Positions 33,994-42,492 of a stretch of 64,000 nucleotides of DNA are shown in pieces. The DNA comes from Bradyrhizobium sp. 190 (GTDB lineage: Bacteria; Pseudomonadota; Alphaproteobacteria; Rhizobiales; Xanthobacteraceae): assembly GCF_023073415.1 (NCBI RefSeq), contig NZ_JADPJL010000068.1, positions 248,001 to 312,000 of the forward strand, written 5' to 3'. Within the stretch, counting starts at the first letter, position 1; each line of letters opens with the position of its first letter. Under the pieces are notes generated by a model, which saw nothing but the letters and a program-made list of their open reading frames with translations, did no database searches and was not told where the DNA came from. Position numbers and translations under genes: made by a program.

Positions 33994-34928
33994 TTCTTGC
34001 GAGGTCTGGAATCAGGCTTTCGCGGCGCCGCCTTGCCCGGTCCTACCGCCCGCATTTCCGAACGCAGACATTCGATGAAATGCTCGATGTGCAGCGACAG
34101 CGGCGCGCCGCGTTTCACCGCAATGTAGGTGTCGAACCTGGTCGGCTCGACAATCCTGAGCAATTCGACGCCTGGATAGCCGCCATGGGCGACAGTGAAC
34201 TGGTCGATCACGGCAATGCCGAGGCCGGCCTTGACCAGCGCACACACCGTCGTGCCGAAGCGTGCGCGGATGGTGATGTCGTAGTCGAGTTTGCTGCGCG
34301 CAAATATCTCCGCCATGATCCGCCCATACGGATCGTTCGGATCGATGCCGATCAGGGGATAGCGGATGATTTCGGCGGCCGAGACCTGCTTGCATCCGGC
34401 AAGTTCATGCCCCGCCGGCACGATGCAGAACAATTCGCCCGACGCCAGCGGCAGAAAGTCGAGGCCGGGATGCTCGAGCCGATAACTCATGGCGACGCAA
34501 TCGCCGCGGCCAAGCAGCAGATAATCGACGGCCTCCTCGATCTTGAGGATGTTGATGTCGATCCGCAGCTCCGGATAGCGGCGCCGCACCCGTTCGATCG
34601 CGCGCGGCACCATGACCTGCGAGATGCTGGGTACGGAGCCGATACGCAGCTCGGACAGATCGCCGCGTCCGATCTTTGAGATGATCTCGGAGAGATCGTC
34701 CATCTTCTCGTAGACGCCGTTGATCTGCTCGAAGATGTTGCGGGCTTCCGCCGTCGGGAAATAGCGCCCGTTCTGACGCTGGAAGAAGCGGACGCCCAGC
34801 GATTTCTCGGTGTATTTCACCAGCCGGCTGATGCCGGGCGCCGACACGTTCAGCAGTCTCGCAGCTCCGCCGATCGTGCCGGTCACCATCACGGCGCGGA
34901 TCACCTCGACCTGGCGAAGCGTCATCAT
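33990..34928 (-). CDS. LysR-family regulator, probable activator of the pca/shikimate genes
   Basis: The 312-residue protein has an N-terminal helix-turn-helix (TLRQVEVIRAVMVTGTIGGA, then LNVSAPGISRLVKYTEKSLG). A periplasmic-binding-like effector domain runs from about 90 to 295. The C-terminal tail is basic. ATG 34928 or the adjacent ATG gives the standard family length, while the upstream extension is unrelated. It lies 64 bp after pcaG on the same strand and before the dehydrogenase gene. PcaQ-like control by a pathway intermediate is likely. I do not assign pcaQ because sequence identity cannot be checked here. Confidence 0.85.
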   Translation of the reverse strand: MMTLRQVEVIRAVMVTGTIGGAARLLNVSAPGISRLVKYTEKSLGVRFFQRQNGRYFPTAEARNIFEQINGVYEKMDDLSEIISKIGRGDLSELRIGSVPSISQVMVPRAIERVRRRYPELRIDINILKIEEAVDYLLLGRGDCVAMSYRLEHPGLDFLPLASGELFCIVPAGHELAGCKQVSAAEIIRYPLIGIDPNDPYGRIMAEIFARSKLDYDITIRARFGTTVCALVKAGLGIAVIDQFTVAHGGYPGVELLRIVEPTRFDTYIAVKRGAPLSLHIEHFIECLRSEMRAVGPGKAAPRKPDSRPRKK

Positions 34929-34992
34929 GTGCGAAGTCTTGCCTGTCGGAAGTCTTGCCTGTCGCTTGGCTGCGGCTGCGATGTGAATGCAG

Positions 34993-35595
34993 CTACACGT
35001 CGAAGAACACCGTCTCTTTGTCGCCCTGCAGATGGATGTCGAAACGATAGACGGCATTGCCGCCCGGCTGGCGCGTCGCGATCAGCGTGGCGCGGCGATC
35101 GGCCGGCACCAGCGCCAGTACGGGATCTGACGCATTGGCGGCCTCGCCGTCAAAATAGATCCGCGAATAATTGTGCAGCAGCATGCCGCGCGCGAACACG
35201 GCGAGCATGATATGCGGCGCCTGCGGCTTGCCGTCGGGATCGGCGACCTGCCCCGGCTTGATGGTGTCGAAGGCGTAACCGCCCTTCGCATCGGTCCCGA
35301 TGCGGCCGAATCCTTTGAATGACGTATTGGGCAGCGCCCGCTTGTCCTGCGGGTCGGAGAAGCGCCCTTGCGCGTCGGCCTGCCAGATCTCCAGCATGCA
35401 ATCCGGCACGACCGCGCCGTCGCCGTCGAACACCTGACCCTCGATGCGAATGCGCTCGCCCGACGTATCCGCCGTCACGAGATTGTTGGTGAACGCGTCG
35501 TTCCAGTCGTATTTGCCGTTCGAGGTCAGGCCGTAGGCGAAATACGGACCGACGGTCTGCGACGGGGTGACCCCGTCTGGCTTGGGCTGTTGCAC
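34993..35595 (-). CDS. pcaG: Protocatechuate 3,4-dioxygenase alpha subunit
   Basis: The 200-residue subunit of the intradiol ring-cleaving dioxygenase begins PDGVTPSQTVGPYFAYGLT and has the fold motif GQVFDGDGAVVPDCMLEIWQ. It lacks the iron ligands found in PcaH, as expected for alpha. GTG at 35595 immediately follows the pcaH TAA, so the two subunits are translated back-to-back. With PcaH it converts protocatechuate to 3-carboxy-cis,cis-muconate. Confidence 0.95.
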   Translation of the reverse strand: MQQPKPDGVTPSQTVGPYFAYGLTSNGKYDWNDAFTNNLVTADTSGERIRIEGQVFDGDGAVVPDCMLEIWQADAQGRFSDPQDKRALPNTSFKGFGRIGTDAKGGYAFDTIKPGQVADPDGKPQAPHIMLAVFARGMLLHNYSRIYFDGEAANASDPVLALVPADRRATLIATRQPGGNAVYRFDIHLQGDKETVFFDV

Positions 35596-36297
35596 TTACT
35601 TTTTCTCCATCGGCGTGGCGTTGCGCCCGCGCAGCACAATGTTGAAGCGGTAGCACAGCGCCCAATCCGGCTTTGTGTTCTCCAGATCGAACGCGGAAAT
35701 CATCCGGTTGCGCGCCTTCTCGTCGGTGACCGAATTGAAGATCGGATCGAACGGAAACAAGGGATCGCCGGGGAAATACATCTGCGTGACGAGACGCGAC
35801 ACGAACGAGTGACCGAACACCGAGAAGTGGATGTGGGCCGGCCGCCAGGCGTTGTGGTGATTGCCCCAGGGGTAGGCGCCGGGCTTGATAGTGACGAAGC
35901 GGTAATAGCCTTGGGCGTCGGATTGCGCACGGCCTGCACCAGTGAAATTCGGATCGAGCGGCGCGGGATGCTGGTCGACGACGTGCACATAACGGCCGCA
36001 GGCATTGGCCTGCCAGAGTTCGACCAGCGTGTTCGGCACGCCGCGACCGTCTTCGTCGAGCACATGGCCGTGCACGATGATGCGCTCGCCGAGCGGCTCG
36101 CTTTTGCCCTGAATGGTGAGATCGTGATCGTTCTCGCGCACCGTCTCGTGGCCGTAGACCGGCCCGGTCAATTCCGACAGCGTATGCCGCATCGGAATCA
36201 GCGGCTTGGAGGGCGAGCGCTTGACCGTGCTCTTGTAGGCGGGGGACAGCCGCGGCGGATGCGCCGCGAGACTTTGCACTGGATAGACCAATGTCAT
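35596..36297 (-). CDS. pcaH: Protocatechuate 3,4-dioxygenase beta subunit (iron-binding)
   Basis: The 233-residue subunit carries the non-heme Fe(III) site. One Tyr ligand lies in NACGRYVHV, one Tyr in GAYPWGNHHNAWRP, and two His are in RPAHIHFSVFG. The N-terminal YKSTVKRSPSKPLI is typical. ATG 36297 is the best start, since upstream codons have no similarity. A LysR-type box lies about 80 bp upstream. It cleaves protocatechuate made by QuiC. Confidence 0.95.
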   Translation of the reverse strand: MTLVYPVQSLAAHPPRLSPAYKSTVKRSPSKPLIPMRHTLSELTGPVYGHETVRENDHDLTIQGKSEPLGERIIVHGHVLDEDGRGVPNTLVELWQANACGRYVHVVDQHPAPLDPNFTGAGRAQSDAQGYYRFVTIKPGAYPWGNHHNAWRPAHIHFSVFGHSFVSRLVTQMYFPGDPLFPFDPIFNSVTDEKARNRMISAFDLENTKPDWALCYRFNIVLRGRNATPMEKK

Positions 36298-36375
36298 GAC
36301 GTATCCTTCCCTCGCCTTGCGCTCGCAGCGCAAAATTGCTTTGCAATTTTGTCGCTCAGCCGCGCCGCCGGATCA

Positions 36376-36388
36376 TTATATGACATAA
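36376..36388. promoter_or_regulatory. LysR-type box upstream of pcaHG
   Basis: TTAT-ATGAC-ATAA is an inverted repeat with T-N11-A geometry in an AT-rich patch between pcaF and pcaH. Read on the minus strand it contains GTTATGTCATATAA, which shares the GTTAT half-site with the box at 33979-33993. It lies about 80 bp from the pcaH start, where a LysR activator normally binds. Confidence 0.55.
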
Positions 36389-36392
36389 CTAA

Positions 36393-36424
36393 TTTGGGAA
36401 AGGCCTGTTTTTGGCCTTCCCAAA
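36393..36424 (-). terminator. Hairpin after pcaF
   Basis: TTTGGGAAAGGCC and GGCCTTCCCAAA form a stem of about 12 bp with one bulge and a seven-base loop, nine bases after the pcaF stop. The T-run after it on the minus strand is short, so termination may be partial. It would separate pcaF from the pcaH promoter. Confidence 0.55.
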
Positions 36425-36432
36425 CCGTTGGC

Positions 36433-37641
<1,209 letters not shown>

Positions 37642-37962
37642 TGAATCTCTCCCTGAATGCCGGCCTTTAGGCGTTGAGCCCTATGGAACTGATGGCGAGT
37701 TTTAGGAGCGTGCCCGCGACAGGTCAATTGAGGCGTCATTCCCGGGTGGTGCTTTCGCGGGATGTCCGTCATGCCCTCAACGCTGACGTGATGAACCGGA
37801 GGGCGGTCGCCGTGGAAAAACTCTGACAACGCAGGTAAGGGAATAGGACCGGACGACGAAATTTTGTAGTTTGCCGCCCCTGGAGCCTCGGCCGGCTCCA
37901 GCTTCTCGCTTTGACGCGTTTTCTTCACGCGAACCGGTACCACTTCACTTGAAAACGCTCTG
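37642..37962. other. Divergent intergenic region between pcaF and mutS
   Basis: This 321-bp gap holds the promoter region of pcaF and an imperfect inverted sequence around GGCGTCATTCCCGGG (37731). It ends with a copy of the GACGCGTTTTCTT repeat that touches mutS. I see no gene in it. Confidence 0.6.
37909..37962. repeat. Intergenic palindromic repeat, copy 2, abutting the mutS start
   Basis: TTTGACGCGTTTTCTTCACG through CACTTGAAAACGCTCTG matches the copy at 1577-1631. The element ends one base before the mutS ATG, so it forms the immediate 5' leader of that gene. GCGTTTTC and GAAAACGC can pair across it. Confidence 0.75.
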
Positions 37963-40698
37963 ATGACGATCCAGCAATCCATCCCCGCCCCTGCGCCCCC
38001 CGAAGCCGCGCCTGCCGCTGATGCAAGTTCGCGCGTCACGCCGATGATGGAACAATACTTGGAGATCAAGGCCGCCCATCCCGGGCTCTTGCTGTTCTAC
38101 CGGATGGGCGATTTCTACGAGCTGTTCTTCGAGGACGCCGAGATTGCCTCCAGGACGCTCGGCATCGTGCTGACCAAGCGCGGCAAGCATCAGGGCATTG
38201 ATATCCCGATGTGCGGCGTGCCGGTGGAGCGCTCCGAGGATTATCTGCACCGGCTGATCAACGCCGGCCACCGCGTTGCGGTGTGCGAGCAGACCGAGAA
38301 TCCCGCCGCGGCGCGCGCCCGCGGCAACAAGAGCGTGGTGGCCCGCGGCGTGGTCCGGCTGGTGACGCCGGGCACGCTGACCGAAGACACGCTGCTCGAT
38401 GCGCGCACCAACAACTATCTGCTGGCGATCGCGCGCGCCCGCGCCTCCTCCGGCGGCGACCGCATCGGGCTTGCCTGGATCGACATTTCGACGTCCGAGT
38501 TCATGGTCACGGAATGCGCGACCGCGGAACTGGCGGCGACGCTGGCGCGAATCAATCCGAACGAGGCCATCGTCACCGACGCGCTCTACGGCGACGCCGA
38601 TCTCGGCCCGCTGCTGCGCGAATTGCCGTCAGTGACGCCGTTGACCCGCGACGTCTTCGACAGCGCCACCGCGGAACGGCGGCTGTGCGACTATTTCGCG
38701 GTCGCGACCATGGATGGCCTGTCCGCGATGTCGCGGCTGGAGGCAACCGCGGCGGCCGCCGCCGTCACCTATATCGACCGCACGCAGGTCGGGAAGCGTC
38801 CGCCGCTGTCGCCGCCCTCGCGCGAGGCCGCCGGCACCACGATGGCGATCGACCCCGCGACCCGCGCCAACCTCGAACTGACCCGCACGCTGGCGGGCGA
38901 GCGGCGCGGATCGCTGCTCGACGCGATCGATTGCACGGTCACCGCCGCCGGCTCGCGGCTATTGGCGCAACGCCTCGCCGCGCCACTCACGGATAGCGCG
39001 GGAATTGCACGGCGGCTGGATGCGATTGCGGCCTTTGTCGCCGATAGCGCGGCGCGCGACGATATCAGAACAACGCTGCGCGCCGCGCCCGACATGTCGC
39101 GCGCCTTGGCGCGGCTGTCGGTCGGACGCGGCGGCCCGCGCGACCTTGCCGGCCTGCGCGATGGCATCCTCGCCGCCGACCAGGCACTGGCGCGGCTCGC
39201 GCAACTGGAGGCGCCGCCGCCGGAAATCATCGCCGTGATGGAGGCACTGCGCCGTCCCTCGCGCGCCCTCGCCCGCGAATTCGAACGCGCGCTCGCCGAG
39301 CAACTGCCGCTGATCAAGCGCGACGGCGGCTTCATCCGCGAGAACTATGAACCCGCGCTCGACGAGAGCCGTAACCTGCGCGACGCCTCCCGCCTTGTCG
39401 TCGCTGCGATGCAGGCGCGCTATGCGGATGACACCGGCATCAAGGCGCTGAAGATCCGCCACAACAACGTGCTCGGCTATTTCGTCGAGGTCACGGCGCA
39501 GCATGGCGACAAGCTGATGGCGCCACCCTTGAATGCGACCTTCATCCATCGCCAGACGCTGGCGGGGCAGGTTCGCTTCACCACGTCCGAACTCGGCGAG
39601 ATCGAGGCCAAGATCGCCAATGCCGGCGATCGCGCGCTGAATCTTGAACTGGAAATTTTTGAGCGACTCTGCGCGATGGCGCTCGCCGCCAGCGACGATT
39701 TACGCGCCGCGGCGCACGCGTTTGCGCTGCTCGATGTCGCGACCGCGCTCGCAAAACTCGCGGTCGACGACAATTACGTGCGGCCCGAGGTCGATGGCTC
39801 GCTCGGCTTCGCGGTCGAAGGCGGCCGGCATCCCGTGGTCGAACAGGCGTTGAAGCGCAACGGCCAGCCGTTCATTGCGAACGCCTGCGATCTCTCACCG
39901 GGGCCTGCGCAGAAGTCCGGCCAGATCTGGCTGATCACCGGCCCCAACATGGCGGGCAAATCGACCTTCCTGCGGCAGAACGCGCTGATCGCGCTGATGG
40001 CGCAGATCGGTTCCTACGTGCCGGCATCGCGCGCGCGCATCGGCGTCGTCGATCGGCTGTTCTCACGCGTCGGCGCGGCCGATGATCTCGCGCGCGGCCG
40101 TTCCACCTTCATGGTCGAAATGGTCGAGACCGCCGTCATCCTCAACCAGGCCAGCGAACGCTCGCTGGTGATCCTGGATGAAATCGGCCGTGGGACTGCG
40201 ACCTTCGACGGCCTGTCGATCGCGTGGGCTGCGATCGAGCATCTGCATGAAGCCAACCGCTGCCGCGCGCTGTTCGCCACACATTATCATGAGCTGACCG
40301 CGCTCTCCGCCAAACTGCCGCGGATGTTCAACGCCACCGTGCGCGTCAAGGAGTGGCAGGGCGACGTCGTGTTCCTGCACGAGGTGCTGCCCGGCTCGGC
40401 CGACCGCTCCTACGGCATCCAGGTCGCGAAGCTCGCTGGCCTCCCGCCAGCGGTGATCACGCGCGCCAAGTCGGTGCTGGCGAAGCTCGAAGCCCAGGAC
40501 CGCGGCCAGACCGCCCGCGCGCTCGCCGACGACCTGCCGCTGTTCGCCGTCCCCTCCCGCGCCGCCGCGGAAGCCGCGCCACCGAGCGAGGCGGAGCAAA
40601 TGATGGAAGCCGTGAAGGCGCTGCATCCCGACGAGATGTCCCCGCGCGAGGCGTTGGAGGCGCTGTATGCGCTGAAGGCGAAATTGCCGAAGGGGTAA
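37963..40698 (+). CDS. mutS: DNA mismatch repair protein MutS
   Basis: MutS binds mismatches and small loops and recruits MutL. In the 911-residue protein the mismatch-probing Phe-x-Glu lies in GDFYELFFEDA (about residue 50). The lever/clamp region spans about 290-600. The ATPase shows Walker A GPNMAGKST (about 660), Walker B SLVILDEIGRG (about 735) and ATHYHELTALS. The start MTIQQS looks right by family comparison, but no Shine-Dalgarno sequence precedes it because the repeat element ends there. Confidence 0.97.
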   Translation: MTIQQSIPAPAPPEAAPAADASSRVTPMMEQYLEIKAAHPGLLLFYRMGDFYELFFEDAEIASRTLGIVLTKRGKHQGIDIPMCGVPVERSEDYLHRLINAGHRVAVCEQTENPAAARARGNKSVVARGVVRLVTPGTLTEDTLLDARTNNYLLAIARARASSGGDRIGLAWIDISTSEFMVTECATAELAATLARINPNEAIVTDALYGDADLGPLLRELPSVTPLTRDVFDSATAERRLCDYFAVATMDGLSAMSRLEATAAAAAVTYIDRTQVGKRPPLSPPSREAAGTTMAIDPATRANLELTRTLAGERRGSLLDAIDCTVTAAGSRLLAQRLAAPLTDSAGIARRLDAIAAFVADSAARDDIRTTLRAAPDMSRALARLSVGRGGPRDLAGLRDGILAADQALARLAQLEAPPPEIIAVMEALRRPSRALAREFERALAEQLPLIKRDGGFIRENYEPALDESRNLRDASRLVVAAMQARYADDTGIKALKIRHNNVLGYFVEVTAQHGDKLMAPPLNATFIHRQTLAGQVRFTTSELGEIEAKIANAGDRALNLELEIFERLCAMALAASDDLRAAAHAFALLDVATALAKLAVDDNYVRPEVDGSLGFAVEGGRHPVVEQALKRNGQPFIANACDLSPGPAQKSGQIWLITGPNMAGKSTFLRQNALIALMAQIGSYVPASRARIGVVDRLFSRVGAADDLARGRSTFMVEMVETAVILNQASERSLVILDEIGRGTATFDGLSIAWAAIEHLHEANRCRALFATHYHELTALSAKLPRMFNATVRVKEWQGDVVFLHEVLPGSADRSYGIQVAKLAGLPPAVITRAKSVLAKLEAQDRGQTARALADDLPLFAVPSRAAAEAAPPSEAEQMMEAVKALHPDEMSPREALEALYALKAKLPKG

Positions 40699-40704
40699 CG
40701 AGAC

Positions 40705-40793
40705 CGTAGCCCGGATGAAGCGCAGCGCAATCCGGGAATCTCGCCAGCGGATCGGCCGACCCCGGATTTCGCTGCGCTTCATCCGGGCTACAG
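40705..40793. repeat. REP element, GTAGCCCGGATGAAGCGCAG family
   Basis: The left arm 40705-40736 (CGTAGCCCGGATGAAGCGCA onward) is inverted at 40761-40793 (CGCTGCGCTTCATCCGGGCT, then ACAGG). This is a common proteobacterial REP type. It separates mutS from a convergent gene and overlaps that gene's stop codon by a few bases. Confidence 0.85.
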
Positions 40794-41591
40794 GAGTCGG
40801 CGCGCGGCCTTCCGTCGCCCGAGCCACCACAGGCCGAGATTCCACCCGACGCAGGTGGCCAGCGCCAGACTCAGCCCGATCGCCGAACCGAACTGCAACG
40901 CGGCGACATGCAGCACCGCAATCGCGATGCCGAGGCCGATCAAGCCCCAGGCGCTGTTGGCGAGCACGGCGGCGGTCGGCGGGCCGCCGATGCGCGGATG
41001 CAGGATCAGCATCATCGAGGTGAACACGATCGGGAACAGCGCGATCATGCCGCTGACTTTGGGGCCGACCCAGCTCGATGTGGTGACCACCGTCGCCACC
41101 AGCGTTGCGACCAGCGATGCGCGCAGCGGGATGTCGTACCAGCGGCGTCTGATCGGCGGCATTTTGGCGTGGCGATAGCGGGCGAGCAGCGGGACGCAGA
41201 TGGCAAATGCAATAGCGTTCACGATGAGGCCGCCGATCAGCGACCATTGCACGGAGCGGATGATGGCGGCGAGCGCGAGCCATACGGCGACGGCCGAAAG
41301 GCAACTGAGCAGCGCGCCATGGCGCTGCGCCAGCACGACATAGGTCAGCCCGAGGAAGATCGTCGCGGCGTTGATCGGCAGGCTTGCCAGCGCGCCCTCG
41401 GCGATGAAGGCCGCGTCATGATCGAGCGCGAGGAACACGTAGGAGGGCCCGGCCGAGATCGGCAGCGTCGCGATCAGCGCGCCGATCACCGGGCCCGAGC
41501 GCTCGGTGACGATGGAAGCGGTCACCACGAACGCCGCAGTGATCGCCATGCGCAGGCCAAGCGTAAGGATGAAGGCGAGTTCGGGGGACAT
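40788..41591 (-). CDS. Multi-spanning membrane protein of unknown function
   Basis: The 267-residue protein has about eight hydrophobic segments spread evenly from residue 5 to 255, with two short basic loops (LLARYRHAKMPPIRRRWYDI and the C-terminal GRRKAARRLL). The sequence SGPVIGALIATLPISAGPSY and the later GPKVSGMIALFPIVFTSMML look like two related half-repeats (G-x-I-G/x-L-x-P-I), suggesting an internally duplicated transporter-like fold. I do not recognise a family. It lies between mutS and an osmC-like gene. Confidence 0.75.
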   Translation of the reverse strand: MSPELAFILTLGLRMAITAAFVVTASIVTERSGPVIGALIATLPISAGPSYVFLALDHDAAFIAEGALASLPINAATIFLGLTYVVLAQRHGALLSCLSAVAVWLALAAIIRSVQWSLIGGLIVNAIAFAICVPLLARYRHAKMPPIRRRWYDIPLRASLVATLVATVVTTSSWVGPKVSGMIALFPIVFTSMMLILHPRIGGPPTAAVLANSAWGLIGLGIAIAVLHVAALQFGSAIGLSLALATCVGWNLGLWWLGRRKAARRLL

Positions 41592-41601
41592 TCAGCATTC
41601 T

Positions 41602-41766
41602 CTCACCCTCCCCTGGAGGGGGAGGGTCGGCTTGCATGAGCGTAGCGAAATGCAAGACGGGGTGGGGTGATCTCTCAACTCGGGCACTGTTGGAGGTGGA
41701 GAGACCTTCACCCCGCCCCGCCGCGCGTTACACGCGCGTCGACCCTCCCCCTCCAGGGGAGGGTGT
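41602..41766. repeat. REP-like inverted repeat, CACCCTCCCCTGGAGGGGGA family
   Basis: Left part 41602-41670 (ACCCTCCCCTGGAGGGGGAG, then a TGCATGAGCG/CGAAATGCA hairpin and CGGGGTGGGGTGA) is inverted at 41707-41766 (TCACCCCGCCCCG, then CCCTCCCCCTCCAGGGGAGG). Several nested hairpins are possible. It lies between two minus-strand genes. Confidence 0.8.
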
Positions 41767-41773
41767 CACCTCA

Positions 41774-42283
41774 TCACACCCGCTTCATCGATACCGAAAT
41801 TTTCGGGCCGTTCCTGATGGTCTGGTAGACGACGCAATAGCGCTCGGTGAGTTTCAACAGCAGGTCGAGCTTGTCCTGCGGCGCGTCGGTGCCGATCTCG
41901 AAGCGCAGGCGGATTTCCTCGAAGCCGACCGGGGCTTCCTTGTCGACGCCGAGCGTACCGCGAAAATCGAGGTCGCCCTCGGCGATGACGGTGCCGCTTT
42001 TGAGCGGCACTTCGACAGCGGTGGCGACCGACTTCAACGTGACTCCGGCGCAGGCGACCAGCGCTTCCAGCAGCATATCGCCGGAGCAGAGCTCCAGGCC
42101 TGAGCCGCCGGTGGCGGGGTGCAGGCCGGCTACCGCCAGCGCGCGGCCGGTCTCGACCTTGCAGGCGATGCCTTCATTGTCGATCGAGCCCTTGGCCTTC
42201 AGTGTAATGACCGCGGCCGAGGGGTCCGACTTGTAGCGTTCCTTGATCGGGGCCTGCATCGCGCGAAGTTCGGCGGCGTCCAT
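41774..42283 (-). CDS. OsmC-family peroxiredoxin-like protein
   Basis: The 169-residue protein has the OsmC fold with the two expected Cys residues, one in GLELCSGDMLLEALVACAGV and the other in TERYCVVYQTI. OsmC/Ohr proteins reduce organic hydroperoxides, although many homologues have unknown substrates. ATG 42283 with GGGAGAA seven bases upstream is preferred to a longer frame reaching 42394. It is divergent from glnD. Confidence 0.85.
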   Translation of the reverse strand: MDAAELRAMQAPIKERYKSDPSAAVITLKAKGSIDNEGIACKVETGRALAVAGLHPATGGSGLELCSGDMLLEALVACAGVTLKSVATAVEVPLKSGTVIAEGDLDFRGTLGVDKEAPVGFEEIRLRFEIGTDAPQDKLDLLLKLTERYCVVYQTIRNGPKISVSMKRV

Positions 42284-42492
42284 TTTGTTCTCCCGACTTT
42301 TGTTTGTGCATCGGATATAATGGGCTATCGGCGCGCTGTCATCACGGTCCTCCGCGGCCGACCCATGCGGCATGGGAAATCCACGCTTTTCCAACAGGTT
42401 ATGGCTGGCATTCTAGCACGCGGCGGCATAGCTTTGATTTGACCTACAATCGCCCGTGACAGCCCCTGCGCCGTCCGATATCGGGATAGATC

